A stretch of 64,000 nucleotides of DNA, from contig PCAK01000028.1 of NCBI GenBank assembly GCA_002730525.1, positions 1 to 64,000 on the forward strand. The letters are read 5' to 3'. Under the pieces are notes generated by a model, which worked only from the letters and a program-made list of their open reading frames with translations, did not search any database and was not told the origin of the DNA. The position numbers and the translations under genes were made by a program. This document shows positions 9,184 through 18,368 of this stretch, one piece after another (the first letter of the stretch is position 1; the number at the start of each line of letters is the position of its first letter). Source of the stretch: Acidobacteriota bacterium (GTDB lineage: Bacteria; Acidobacteriota; Vicinamibacteria; Vicinamibacterales; UBA823).

Positions 9184-9866
9184 GCGCGACCGTGATCGAG
9201 ACCACCGGCCTGACCAAGACCTTCCCGATGCCCGCCGGTCCGGTGACGGCGCTTCGAGACGTTTCGTTCTCGGTCGCGCCGGACGAGTACGTCGCCGTGA
9301 CCGGGCCGTCGGGGTGCGGCAAGTCGACCCTGCTGCACCTGCTCGGGTCGGTCGACACCGCGACGAGCGGAACCCTGCTGTTCGATGGCCGTGACATCAG
9401 CGCGCTGCCCGATGCCGAGCGGAGCCGGATCAGGCTGACGCAGATAGGGTTCGTCTTCCAGCGGTTCTATCTCCTGCCGATGCTCACCGCCTGGGAGAAC
9501 GTCGAGTTGCCGCAGGGCGAGGCCGGCGCCTCGAAGGCCGAACGCCGGGCGCGCACGGCGGAACTGCTCGACTACGTCGGCCTGTCGCAGCGCGCGCGGC
9601 ACCGCCCGTCACAGCTCTCCGGGGGCGAGATGCAGCGGGTGGCCATTGCCCGGGCGATCGCCAATCGCCCGCGCCTGCTGCTGGCCGACGAACCGACGGG
9701 TGAACTCGACCGGTCGACCGGAGAGCAGATCGCCGAACTGCTCGACCGAGTCCACGCCGATGGCAACGCGATCGTCGTCGTCACACACGATCCGGCGATC
9801 GCCGCCAGGGCGAAGCGTCGACTCGAGATGCGTGACGGCGAGATCGTCGCCGAGGCATCCGCATGA
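9180..9866 (+). CDS. LolD/MacB-type ABC ATPase (AttE-like position)
   Basis: A 228-residue ATPase with Walker A GPSGCGKST (42-50), Q-loop VFQRFYLLPMLTAWENVELP (typical of the LolD/MacB family), signature LSGGE (146-150), Walker B LLLADEPTGELD and switch His in VVTHDPAIA. The start is GTG 9180, overlapping the permease stop. The stop overlaps the ATG of the AttH-like gene by 4 bases. It should power the two FtsX-type permeases upstream. Confidence 0.93.
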   Translation: MSATVIETTGLTKTFPMPAGPVTALRDVSFSVAPDEYVAVTGPSGCGKSTLLHLLGSVDTATSGTLLFDGRDISALPDAERSRIRLTQIGFVFQRFYLLPMLTAWENVELPQGEAGASKAERRARTAELLDYVGLSQRARHRPSQLSGGEMQRVAIARAIANRPRLLLADEPTGELDRSTGEQIAELLDRVHADGNAIVVVTHDPAIAARAKRRLEMRDGEIVAEASA

Positions 9867-11272
9867 CGTTCCGGCTGGCGCTGCGCGCGTTGCTGTCACG
9901 GCCGGTCCGAAGCGCCGTGCTCGCCTGCGCCTTCGGACTGGGTGTCTCGGTCATGGCCAACCTGCTCGGTATCGGCGAGGTGATCCTCGAACAGGCGCGC
10001 GCACCGGCGCTGCGAGGCGGCGGCCATATCGGTATCGGCGGCGCGACCGGTCCGCTGCCCAGCGCGAAGTTCATCCTGTCCAACGTGCTGGGGTCCGAGC
10101 CCCTCGCCGCGGACGTGGCGGCGGCCTCGCCGTCGGTCGCGGGCATCCTCTACCTGGTCGGCCGCGGCGAACCGATCGCGATTGGCGCGCGGGGAGGCGT
10201 GCCGAGCCTCGAACGCGCCCTGGGCGACCCCGAGACGGCGGACGTGGCGGCCTGGGTGGACAACGCTGACGACGAGGCATGGCTCGACCCCGACCCCGGC
10301 GAGATGCTGCGGGGGATGGACCGGTTCCACCCGATCCCCGACCGACCGCATCGCGCCGACTCGTGGGCCGAGTGGCTGTACTTCAACGGTCAGCACGACG
10401 ACGCGCGCTTCTACCTGACGTTCCTTGTCGGACCGAGAGTTGACGGTGGGCGGCGGTCCGCAGGTGTCCGGTTGCAGCTCGACCGCAACGGACGGCTCTC
10501 GTCGTACTCGGCGTCCGCCGAGGTCGACGAAGCGGAGCTGCTGGCCTCGGCGCCCGACATGGCGATCGGCGCCAACCGTGTCCGCCTGGACGGCACGCAA
10601 TACCTGATCTCGCTCGACTTGCAGGGCCGAGCCGGGCCCGAGAGTCGCGGACGGGAGCGCCTCACCGGCGAGATCGTGCTCGAGGTCGAGCCCGGACGGT
10701 CCTTTCCCCCGATCTCGATCGACGGCGCGAACGGCTGGACCACAGGCTACGTCGTGCCGGTGCTTTCAGGCGTAGTGGCTGGGACCCTCGAGGTCGGCGG
10801 CGAGCGCGTCACCCTCGACGGCGGCCGCGGTTACCACGATCACAACTGGGGTTACTGGGAGGGTGTGAGCTGGCGGTGGGGCCAGGTACAGCACGAGGAC
10901 GTGTCGTTCGTCTACGGGCGCGTCTACCCACCCCCCGACGCCGCCGACCCCGAGCGGATGCCGGGTTTCCTCACGGCGCTCGGCCCCGATGGCCCGATCG
11001 GCTACGCGACGCGCGTGACGATCGAAGAAGAGGACGATCCCGACACGGGCCAGCCGCGGCGCATCGTCGTGCGCGGGCAGAGCCGCGAGATCCGTCTCGA
11101 AATGGAACTCGACGTCGAGGCGGCCGAGGTCACACAGATGGATCGGGGTTCGTTCGGACCCGACATGGACTTCTGGCAGCTGCGGGCCAGCTACCGAGTC
11201 ACGGGCTCGGTCGGCGGACGTGAGGTCGACTTCACGGCGCCTGGGGCGGCCGAGACGTTTCGTCAGCCGTGA
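9863..11272 (+). CDS. AttH-like protein (lipocalin-like carotenoid 1,2-hydratase family), N-terminal membrane anchor
   Basis: A 469-residue protein. The first 30 residues (RLALRALLSRPVRSAVLACAFGLGV) look like the first helix of an FtsX permease. Then comes a soluble region with the CrtC/AttH hallmark GRGYHDHNWGYWEGVSWRWG near residues 320-340, plus EWLYFNGQHDDARFYLTF, a usual early motif. The family includes hydroxyneurosporene synthase and the 'predicted secreted hydrolase' group; AttH proteins go with ABC systems in AttEFGH. It is the last gene of the ATGA-linked operon. The anchor would hold it on the outer face of the membrane by the permeases, where it may bind or hydrate a lipid-like cargo (inference). 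Confidence 0.85.
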   Translation: MTFRLALRALLSRPVRSAVLACAFGLGVSVMANLLGIGEVILEQARAPALRGGGHIGIGGATGPLPSAKFILSNVLGSEPLAADVAAASPSVAGILYLVGRGEPIAIGARGGVPSLERALGDPETADVAAWVDNADDEAWLDPDPGEMLRGMDRFHPIPDRPHRADSWAEWLYFNGQHDDARFYLTFLVGPRVDGGRRSAGVRLQLDRNGRLSSYSASAEVDEAELLASAPDMAIGANRVRLDGTQYLISLDLQGRAGPESRGRERLTGEIVLEVEPGRSFPPISIDGANGWTTGYVVPVLSGVVAGTLEVGGERVTLDGGRGYHDHNWGYWEGVSWRWGQVQHEDVSFVYGRVYPPPDAADPERMPGFLTALGPDGPIGYATRVTIEEEDDPDTGQPRRIVVRGQSREIRLEMELDVEAAEVTQMDRGSFGPDMDFWQLRASYRVTGSVGGREVDFTAPGAAETFRQP

Positions 11273-11287
11273 ACCCGGCCGCGCCGT

Positions 11288-11986
11288 TCAGGCAGGTCGC
11301 TCGGCCCTCTCGACCAGCAAGGTCACGATCTCATCGAACGACACCGACCCGCGTCCCTCGAGCGCCTGCGCCAGACACCCGGTCAGGTTGGCAACGGCGA
11401 AGCTGATTCCCTGCAGGTTACGTGACGGCGGCACGCCGGGAATCGGCCGGGGGAAGCCAGACGCCGCGAAGATGACCACGCCGTCACGGCGGCTGCAATG
11501 GTAGGTTTCACGCGGGCAGTCCCAGTCGACGGCGACCGGCACGACGCCGGGCAGGCTGCCCGGTAGCCACTGCGTTGCGCCGTCGGCGGCGGCGGCCACG
11601 ACGACCGCGCCGCGAGCCGCCGCGTCCCGCACCGCACCGCCCAGTGCCTCCGCGTGTGCCGCGTTCGCCGTACCGAGGCTCAGGTTGATCAGCTGCGCGC
11701 GCGCGCGTGCCGCCCACCCGATCGCCGCGACCAGCCCTTCCACGCTCGTCGACAGCTCTCGGTCGAAAACCTTCGCTGCGTAGATTTCGCTCCGGGGCGC
11801 CTTCTCGCGGATGACCGCGGTCACCGCGGTGCCGTGGCCGAGGCGGTCGATGAAACCAGGGTGCTCGGCGCCATCCGCCGCGACGCCGACCCCGCCGGCG
11901 ACGCCGGCGACGTGGGGGTGATCGGCATGCACGCCGCTGTCTACGACCGCCACGCGGACCGGCCCTACGTCAGCCTTGGCCATCAT
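11288..11986 (-). CDS. qhpE: Subtilisin-like protease QhpE, QHNDH gamma-subunit leader peptidase
   Basis: A compact 232-residue S8 protease with no signal peptide. The catalytic triad is visible: Asp16 in VAVVDSGVHADH, His51 in RLGHGTAV and Ser195 in LQGISFAVANLTG. In the known QHNDH pathway the cytosolic QhpE removes the leader of the cross-linked QhpC. The short length, lack of export signal and position after the exporter gene qhpF fit that role. The ATG overlaps the qhpF stop by 4 bases. It is the last gene of the locus and converges on the AttH-like gene with a 15-base gap. Confidence 0.88.
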   Translation of the reverse strand: MMAKADVGPVRVAVVDSGVHADHPHVAGVAGGVGVAADGAEHPGFIDRLGHGTAVTAVIREKAPRSEIYAAKVFDRELSTSVEGLVAAIGWAARARAQLINLSLGTANAAHAEALGGAVRDAAARGAVVVAAAADGATQWLPGSLPGVVPVAVDWDCPRETYHCSRRDGVVIFAASGFPRPIPGVPPSRNLQGISFAVANLTGCLAQALEGRGSVSFDEIVTLLVERAERPA

Positions 11987-13719
11987 GCGTCGGCGGGTGA
12001 CGCCCCCGTACCGAACACACGGGCAAAGGCGCCGTCGCCTGCCATCAGTTCGGCCGGCGAGCCCTCCTCGGCCAGCCGGGCCCCGTCGAGAACGATCACC
12101 CGATCGGCTTGCCGCACCATCTCCAGCCGGTGAGAGATGATGACCGTCGTCCGGCCGCGCATGAGCGCGCCGTACCCGGCGATCACCTGGCGCGCCGTCG
12201 AGGGGTCGAGCGCGGCGGTCGGCTCATCGAGGACGAGGACGGCCGGCTCGGCGAGAAACGCCCGAGCGATCGCGATCCGCTGCCGTTCACCGGCGGACAG
12301 CGCACGACCACGTTCGCCAACCTCGGTCTCCATCCCGTCTGGTAGCCCAGCCACGAACGCCTCCAGCCCGGCGGCGCCGAGGGCGGCGGCGACGCCGGCC
12401 TCGGTCGCTTCCGGACGCGCGTAGCGGAGGTTCTCGGCCAAGGTCGCGTGAAAGATGAACGGATCCTGATCGACGAGCGCCACCTGTCGGCGAACCTCCG
12501 CCAACGGCAGCGCCTTCAGATCCTCGCCGTCGAGCAGGACGCGGCCCGCATCGGGATCGATCAGGCGCATCAACAGGTCGGCGAGCGTCGACTTGCCGCT
12601 GCCGCTGGGTCCGACGACGGCGAGGACCTCGCCCGGGGCAACGTCCACCGACACATCGTCGAGGGCGGGCCCACCGCGGTTGAACGAGACGGTCACATGA
12701 TCGAGCGTGATTCGACCGCGCACCGGCGCCAGCGCTCCGCCTCCGGCGCGATCCTCGACCTCGACGTCGGCATCCAGCAACTCGTGCACACGCCCGAGCG
12801 AGACCTTGGCTGTGGCCAGGCTCGCATAGAGCCCCATCAGCGCCTGCAGCGGCGGCAAGACGCGCATCTGGTACGCCATGAACGCCACGAGCGTCCCCAT
12901 CGTGATCGTGCCGTCGATGACCCGGCTGCCGCCGTACAGGAAGACGACGGCCGTACTGCCCGACAAGATCAGCCCCGGCAAGCCGCCAGACAGGTAGGTG
13001 ACCCATTGCATCGACATCAGGGCCTCGACGAACGCGTCGTTGCGGCTGCGGAAGCGATCGGCCTCACGCGCCTGGGCGTTGGAGGTGACGACCAGCTTCA
13101 TCCCCTGGATCGTTTCGATCAGGAAGCTGCCGATGTCGGCGCTGCGGGCGCGGACCGCGCGGACCCGGCCCTCGAGCCGCCGCCGGTAGCGCACCAGCGC
13201 CCAGAGGCTCGGCGGCAGCAGGAGGGCGCTGACGAGAAAGAGCCGCAGGTCGAGCCAGATCAGCATGCCGAGTGAGCCGACCAGGAAGATCACGTTGCCC
13301 AGCGTCGCCAGCACGGCTTCCGACGCGACACGCTGGATCTCGCCGATGTCGTTGTTGATGCGCGAGACGATGTCACCCAACCGGGTCCGCGCGTAGAACC
13401 GGGGTGACAGCCGCTGCAGGTGCTGGTAGAGCGCTAGCCGCATGTCGAAGAGGATGGCAGCCGACACCCGTGTGTAGCGCAGACCGCTCACGACATTGAA
13501 GGCGAAACTCGCGAGGGTGATCAGGACGAACGTGAGGACGATCCGCCGCAGTGCGCCGGTGTCGCCGCCGAGCAGCGCGCCGTCGACGAGGGTGCGGGAC
13601 AGATAGGGTACGTAGAGCGCCAGTCCAGTGCTGGCCAGACTGAGCACCAACACCAGCAGCAGCCGGCGCCAGTACGGCGCCACGTACGCCAGCGCGCGGC
13701 GAAACTGGGGATCGAGCAC
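11983..13719 (-). CDS. qhpF: ABC exporter QhpF (MsbA-type, fused membrane and ATPase domains)
   Basis: A 578-residue half-transporter. The membrane domain has six predicted helices (roughly residues 18-300, including RLLLVLVLSLASTGLALYVP and RIVLTFVLITLASFAFNVV). The nucleotide-binding domain has Walker A GPSGSGKST (370-378), Q-loop VDQDPFIF, signature LSAGE near 475 and Walker B VLVLDEPTAALD, followed by an HRLEM switch. On its own it would be called a lipid or peptide exporter. Between qhpB and qhpE it matches QhpF, which moves the processed gamma subunit to the periplasm in QHNDH biogenesis. Confidence 0.88.
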   Translation of the reverse strand: MLDPQFRRALAYVAPYWRRLLLVLVLSLASTGLALYVPYLSRTLVDGALLGGDTGALRRIVLTFVLITLASFAFNVVSGLRYTRVSAAILFDMRLALYQHLQRLSPRFYARTRLGDIVSRINNDIGEIQRVASEAVLATLGNVIFLVGSLGMLIWLDLRLFLVSALLLPPSLWALVRYRRRLEGRVRAVRARSADIGSFLIETIQGMKLVVTSNAQAREADRFRSRNDAFVEALMSMQWVTYLSGGLPGLILSGSTAVVFLYGGSRVIDGTITMGTLVAFMAYQMRVLPPLQALMGLYASLATAKVSLGRVHELLDADVEVEDRAGGGALAPVRGRITLDHVTVSFNRGGPALDDVSVDVAPGEVLAVVGPSGSGKSTLADLLMRLIDPDAGRVLLDGEDLKALPLAEVRRQVALVDQDPFIFHATLAENLRYARPEATEAGVAAALGAAGLEAFVAGLPDGMETEVGERGRALSAGERQRIAIARAFLAEPAVLVLDEPTAALDPSTARQVIAGYGALMRGRTTVIISHRLEMVRQADRVIVLDGARLAEEGSPAELMAGDGAFARVFGTGASPADA

Positions 13720-13738
13720 GGGAGTCCGGCGTCAGGCG

Positions 13739-14842
13739 TCAGCCTGGCGGCATGACGATCAGGCCGGTCATTGTGGCGTCGGCTTCAAGTTCGAGCGTAC
13801 GCAGGTGCTGGAAGGTATCGGCCTCGTAGATGTCGATCGTCTGGCCGGCCCCATAGACATAGAGCAACTGGCCGTTCGTGCTCGGCTTGATCGACATCCG
13901 CGGACGGCCGTTGAAGCGCTGCCGATCGCCCAGCCGACGATTCGCCAGGTCGAACGACCAGAATTCGTAGTTGCCGATTTCCTGGACCAGGCCGTACGCC
14001 ATCGTCCCGTCCGCCGTCACACTGAAGCTGACGCCCGTGGCCGGCCCGAGGGTGTAGAAGTCCTCGACTTCCTTGGCATTGAGGTTGACCCGGGCAACAC
14101 CCATCTGACGGCCGTCCCGCACCGGCGACGCCACGGTGAACAGACTGGTATAGAAACCGAACTCCTCGGTCAGGCTGCCCGAGAATCCGAACCGCAGCGG
14201 CTCGAGGCCCGACTCGACCGGCTCCGACAGGTCCCAGCGGTCGGTCTCGGTGAACCCATCAGTCTCGTAGATCACGACCTCTCCGCCAAAGATGTAGAGC
14301 AGCGAGCCGTCGGGCGAGAACAGCATGTTCAGCCGAGGCCGCGCCTCTTCGTCGGGCCAGGGAATCGTTCGGATCTGCTGGTGCGTCGACAGGTCGTACT
14401 GGGCAAATTCGGGTTCGCCGATCTCGAATCGGTCGATGAGCTTTGTTCTGGACTGGGTGACGAACAGCGCGTACCGCTCCTCGGGGTCCACCGCGTAGCT
14501 CTCGATCCGCGTCCGCTCGTACCTGCCACTGAGCCTGAAGCTGTCGATCGTCGACCGACCCGCGATGTCGATGATCTCGAAAAACTCCGCCGTCACGTCG
14601 CTCATGTAGAGGTGCTTGCGGTCAGCGGAGAGCATTAGGTTCCCCGGGATGCCGGACGTTACCTGAATCTCGTCGACAACCTGCTCGGTCGCCTCGTCGA
14701 TGACGTAGATCTTGCCGGCATACCCCCCGATGTAGAGCGTGCCGTTGCCGCCTCTCAACTCAGCGCCGTCCTGCGCCTCGGCGAGTACACCGACTAACGC
14801 GAACGCCACGGCCAGGCAGACGATGCGAATCAGAAGTGCCAT
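13739..14842 (-). CDS. qhpB: Quinohemoprotein amine dehydrogenase beta subunit (seven-bladed propeller)
   Basis: A 367-residue secreted beta-propeller. The signal peptide is ALLIRIVCLAVAFALVGVLA ending AEAQ. YVTN-type blades follow: GTLYIGGYAGKIYVIDEATE, NLMLSADRKHLYMSDVTAEF, MLFSPDGSLLYIFGG and SIKPSTNGQLLYVYGAGQT. In QHNDH the beta subunit supports the active-site gamma subunit and the diheme alpha subunit. ATG 14842 is preceded by GAGGA and starts the signal peptide; the extra 24 residues of the longer frame are Arg/Ser-rich noise. It lies 22 bases after qhpC. A generic propeller call would be possible without this context. Confidence 0.9.
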   Translation of the reverse strand: MALLIRIVCLAVAFALVGVLAEAQDGAELRGGNGTLYIGGYAGKIYVIDEATEQVVDEIQVTSGIPGNLMLSADRKHLYMSDVTAEFFEIIDIAGRSTIDSFRLSGRYERTRIESYAVDPEERYALFVTQSRTKLIDRFEIGEPEFAQYDLSTHQQIRTIPWPDEEARPRLNMLFSPDGSLLYIFGGEVVIYETDGFTETDRWDLSEPVESGLEPLRFGFSGSLTEEFGFYTSLFTVASPVRDGRQMGVARVNLNAKEVEDFYTLGPATGVSFSVTADGTMAYGLVQEIGNYEFWSFDLANRRLGDRQRFNGRPRMSIKPSTNGQLLYVYGAGQTIDIYEADTFQHLRTLELEADATMTGLIVMPPG

Positions 14843-14864
14843 GGGGGTCCTCGACGCGTCCCGA

Positions 14865-15218
14865 TCACGGGAAGATGAGATCGATCTTCCGCCAGTCCTT
14901 CTGAGCCGACGCACAGGTGGCCGTCCAGTCCGGCGCGTGATTCAGCTGGTCCGGCACCTGGGCAGGCCAGAAACACCCCAGATGGCAGTCGAACAAATCG
15001 CGTTCGACCGGCGAGCAGAGCCCGGCGGTACCGCCCTCGACGTCGACTTCCCACCCCGGGAAGAAGACGAACGAGCATCCGAGCGGCACGTGGACGTCAG
15101 GTCTGAGCGGGGCCTGCTGCAGCGCCACGACCTCGCCGCTGGCCGCGGCCTCGGCTGCTGCTTCAATGTGCCGCTCGACCCGATCGGCCTTTTGATTAAC
15201 TGGCTTGAGATGCTTCAT
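14865..15218 (-). CDS. qhpC: Quinohemoprotein amine dehydrogenase gamma subunit precursor (CTQ-bearing)
   Basis: A 117-residue precursor that becomes the small catalytic subunit carrying cysteine tryptophylquinone. By alignment from memory with the Paracoccus/Pseudomonas protein, all cross-link partners are present: Cys48-Glu57, Cys68-Asp74 and Cys82-Asp90 for the thioethers, and Cys78 with Trp84 for CTQ. The blocks PGWEVD, GLCSP, DLFDC and CFWPAQVPD are strongly conserved. The first ~41 residues (helical, Ala/Glu-rich) form the leader recognised by QhpD and cut by QhpE. They look longer than the 28 residues I recall for Paracoccus. Oddities: Phe53 where the described proteins have Asp12, and an extra Cys102. 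The gene overlaps the end of qhpD by 23 bases. Confidence 0.93.
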   Translation of the reverse strand: MKHLKPVNQKADRVERHIEAAAEAAASGEVVALQQAPLRPDVHVPLGCSFVFFPGWEVDVEGGTAGLCSPVERDLFDCHLGCFWPAQVPDQLNHAPDWTATCASAQKDWRKIDLIFP

Positions 15219-16665
15219 CGGTCACTCGTCCTTCGAAACGCGCGAGATATGCCGGGTTGCGCTCGGCCAGCTCGCCGTAGATACGGAGACAGACATCGGT
15301 CCACTCGCGGATCCAGTCGCAGTAGTGCAGGTTCGGGGCTTCGGTCGTGCCGTAACGCGTCTGCGCCTCGTGGTAGCAGCCGCCGGCGCACAGCGGCCTC
15401 GCCCAGCACGTCCGGCAGTCGGTCTTGTTCTCGATGTGATGGCGGTCGAGGAATTCGGCCTGACGCTCGCGATCGATTCCGTCGGTCACCGAGCCCATCG
15501 AGTGATCCTCGGACCCGGCAAACCGGTGGCACAACGCCACCTGGCCATCGGTCGCAACGCCCATCAGCCCGAGTCCCGCGCCGCACCCGTAGGCCTTGCT
15601 CACACCCTTGTGAATCTCCTCGAGCGTGTCCTTCACGTTCGCAAACGCATGGTGGCGATTCTCGACGGCATGGTCGCGGAACTCCTCGGCCAGGTCGCGG
15701 AACTGCCCGAGCATCGTGTCGAACCCGCCATCCTCGATGGCGTACTGCCGGTCGGGCGACGTCGTGACCGGCGCGAAGCCGACTTCCCGGAAGCCGACCT
15801 CTTCGGTGAGATGCCGGAACATCCGGTGTACGTCCAGCGTCTTCGACGTCAAGGTGACCCGAGCTCCGATCGGCTTCGTGCGGTGTCGCCGCAGCAACTC
15901 CTTGATCTTCGGCATCGCGACATCGTAGCTGCCGGCGCCGCTGTGGAAGACGCGGAACGTGTCCTGCATCTCCTGGGGTCCATCGATCGAGATGGTGACC
16001 GCGACGTCGTTCTCGACCAGGAAATCGATGGCATCCGGCTTGAGCAAGGTGCCGTTGGTCGTCAGGTTGAACTCGACCCGCTTGCCCAACTCGATCGCGC
16101 GCTGTCGCGCGTAGGGAATCGCCACCTTGAGGACCGGCAGGTTCAGCAACGTCTCGCCGCCGAACAACGTCATGTGGACGACCTTGTTCGGACCCGCCTC
16201 GCGGAACATGAAGTCGACACTCTGCTTCGCGGTCAGGGCCGACATGAACTTCGGCTGCGCGCCGTTGGCCGTGTCGACGATCTTGTCTTCACCGTACTCG
16301 TAGCAGTACGCGCACGCCAGGTTGCACTGATTGGTGACGTTCATCACCATCGTCGTGAGCGGGAACGGTTCGAGCGGAATGACTTTCGGTATCTCCGGCG
16401 ACGCCTGGTCCACCGGTGCCACGGCCTGGACGCGCACCAGCTCGTCGAGGCCCTCATCCAGCGCCGCGGCCGGCCAGCGCGGCTCGAGCGCGGTCATGAC
16501 GTCGTCACGCGAACGCGGTTCGGGCTCCAGCAGATCGAGGATCGCGCGGCTGGGGTCGTCGAGCGCAAAGATCGCGGCGTTCTGCAGGTACAGGAACGCC
16601 TTGCCGGCCGCTTCGAACCGGTGCAGGTGTCGCGTCCTGAAACACGGCGCTGTCTCGGCTTCCAC
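15196..16665 (-). CDS. qhpD: Radical SAM/SPASM thioether cross-linking enzyme QhpD
   Basis: A 489-residue radical SAM protein. Cys114, Cys118 and Cys121 (CNLACAYC) bind the SAM [4Fe-4S] cluster. A SPASM region follows (CGAGLGLMGVATDGQVALC, then CRTCWARPLCAGGC) for the auxiliary clusters. An N-terminal ~100-residue domain probably binds the QhpC leader. In the known pathway QhpD makes the Cys-Asp and Cys-Glu thioether bonds in QhpC. The start is GTG 16665, which shares one base with the qhpA stop (TAGTG). It overlaps qhpC by 23 bases, so enzyme and substrate are translationally linked. Confidence 0.94.
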   Translation of the reverse strand: MEAETAPCFRTRHLHRFEAAGKAFLYLQNAAIFALDDPSRAILDLLEPEPRSRDDVMTALEPRWPAAALDEGLDELVRVQAVAPVDQASPEIPKVIPLEPFPLTTMVMNVTNQCNLACAYCYEYGEDKIVDTANGAQPKFMSALTAKQSVDFMFREAGPNKVVHMTLFGGETLLNLPVLKVAIPYARQRAIELGKRVEFNLTTNGTLLKPDAIDFLVENDVAVTISIDGPQEMQDTFRVFHSGAGSYDVAMPKIKELLRRHRTKPIGARVTLTSKTLDVHRMFRHLTEEVGFREVGFAPVTTSPDRQYAIEDGGFDTMLGQFRDLAEEFRDHAVENRHHAFANVKDTLEEIHKGVSKAYGCGAGLGLMGVATDGQVALCHRFAGSEDHSMGSVTDGIDRERQAEFLDRHHIENKTDCRTCWARPLCAGGCYHEAQTRYGTTEAPNLHYCDWIREWTDVCLRIYGELAERNPAYLARFEGRVTDEASQAS

Positions 16666-18368
16666 TACCGCCCCATCTCCCAGGAATCGAATCGCATGTA
16701 GAGCGGGACGGTCACGATCAGCAGCGCGCGCGCACGGAGCTCCGTGTCGCTGCCCTCGGGCATGAACGCCGCCACGACCCAGACGTCGCCGATGTTGTTT
16801 CGGTTGCCGTCTCGCTCGGGGTTCGGACCGTCGACAGCCGGCGTGAACATCCCGGCCTGGTCGATTCCGCCGACGAACCGAAGGTCCTCATCGCCGTAGG
16901 TGGCGGAGTACTCCTCGAGGCTCCACGTCGGCTCGACCAGGCCAAGGTTCAGATCGTCGGCGGTGCCCGACTCGCCATCGGGTCCGTCGTGCCACGCCAC
17001 CGTGTCGAAGTACTCGTACTGCTTCGGGATGACGACGCCCCCCACGCGTGCCATTCCGCGAGGCGGATCGACCGTGATCCGATCGACCTGGTCGTACACG
17101 ACCAGCGCGCCGGCTCCCAGCGCTCTGCCGATGCGAACATCACGGGCGCCGACGATCGCGCCGTCGGCCACGGTAACCCTGACCGTCGCGGTGCCCGGCG
17201 TAACGCTCACTACCTCGGACACATCGACACCGGCGCCCAGGTCGACGTCGGCCGCCGACAGCATCTCGGGCAGGTTCGCGCCGTGGATCCGGATCTCCTG
17301 CTCACGACCCGACGTCCTCACACCGCGCGGCTGAACGCCCGTGATGACCGGCACGTCATCGACACGCGTGAGCGTGACATCGAGGCCGATCTCGTCGAAC
17401 GCGCCGCGATACCACCGGCCGGAAATCTCGCGCCAGTCGCGATCGACGAACATTACCTGGCGCCAAGCGGCGTCCTCAGCTGCGGCGTCCGACGAGCCCC
17501 TCCACTGGAAGCCGGTATAGACAATCGCACGGCCGGTGTGGGCCACCGTCGCGCCCTCGCGCGGATATTCGAGGGTCGTCTCGGTCGTGAACTCGCTGTC
17601 GCTACCTGGAACGGCGGTCACCGTCATCTGCCCAAAGACCGGACCGCGGCCCGGCTGGCGCCCCGACACGGCCCACGACCCGGCGAGCTGGGGCGAGCGC
17701 ACGTTGGCCGCCCACGCGGACCACGCCGACGTATGGAGCGGGAAGACCTCGCTCAGATGATCGATCGCGCGGTTCATCGGGTGCCGGCGCCTGGGCGTCT
17801 CACCCTCCGCGGGCGGCTCGCGCCCAACCATCCCGTTCTCGAGAAACCCTTGGCGATCGGAGAACGGGTAGTAGCCGCGGTGCATCGCCACAACCAGCTC
17901 CCACTCCTCCTGGGTGCGGCGCTGGTTGAGAATCCGCCCCATCGAATGGCAGGCACTGCACGTCGCTTCCGTGTCGCGATCGGCTTCGTACTCGAACTCG
18001 ATCAGCCGCCGCTCGACTTCGAATGCACCGGCCCGCGCTTCCTCGGGTGCGAGCCCGAGATCGTTCGAGAGGTACCGCACGATGTCTCGCGCCTCGTCAG
18101 GATCGATCACCATGTCGTTCAAGGTGACCATCCGCCGGATCGTCTGTTGCCACCCTTCGGGCGTCGTTCGTCGGTAGGAAATTCGGGAGAGAATCTGCGG
18201 GTCGTCTGTGGCGTGGCAGACGCCGCACGCTTCGACCACCACCGGACTCTCGATCGGGATCCCGGCTGGCGCCTCGTCGGTCTGCGCGGCCACCGTGAGC
18301 GGCATCCACGCCGCGAACAAGACCAGGACGGCTCTCGTGGCTATCGTCATCGGCTTCGGTATCTGCAT
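16665..18368 (-). CDS. qhpA: Quinohemoprotein amine dehydrogenase alpha subunit (diheme cytochrome c)
   Basis: A 567-residue exported protein. The signal peptide is TRAVLVLFAAWMPLTVAAQ. Two heme c sites follow, CGVCH (48-52) and CSACH (137-141), then the long beta-rich C-terminal domains with GVQPRGVRTSGREQEIRIHG and PPRGMARVGGVVIPKQYEYF, as in QHNDH alpha subunits. It passes electrons from CTQ to soluble periplasmic carriers. ATG 18368 or 18350 both give the signal peptide; upstream codons are not family-like. It lies 117 bases after qhpG and directly abuts qhpD. Confidence 0.92.
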   Translation of the reverse strand: MQIPKPMTIATRAVLVLFAAWMPLTVAAQTDEAPAGIPIESPVVVEACGVCHATDDPQILSRISYRRTTPEGWQQTIRRMVTLNDMVIDPDEARDIVRYLSNDLGLAPEEARAGAFEVERRLIEFEYEADRDTEATCSACHSMGRILNQRRTQEEWELVVAMHRGYYPFSDRQGFLENGMVGREPPAEGETPRRRHPMNRAIDHLSEVFPLHTSAWSAWAANVRSPQLAGSWAVSGRQPGRGPVFGQMTVTAVPGSDSEFTTETTLEYPREGATVAHTGRAIVYTGFQWRGSSDAAAEDAAWRQVMFVDRDWREISGRWYRGAFDEIGLDVTLTRVDDVPVITGVQPRGVRTSGREQEIRIHGANLPEMLSAADVDLGAGVDVSEVVSVTPGTATVRVTVADGAIVGARDVRIGRALGAGALVVYDQVDRITVDPPRGMARVGGVVIPKQYEYFDTVAWHDGPDGESGTADDLNLGLVEPTWSLEEYSATYGDEDLRFVGGIDQAGMFTPAVDGPNPERDGNRNNIGDVWVVAAFMPEGSDTELRARALLIVTVPLYMRFDSWEMGR

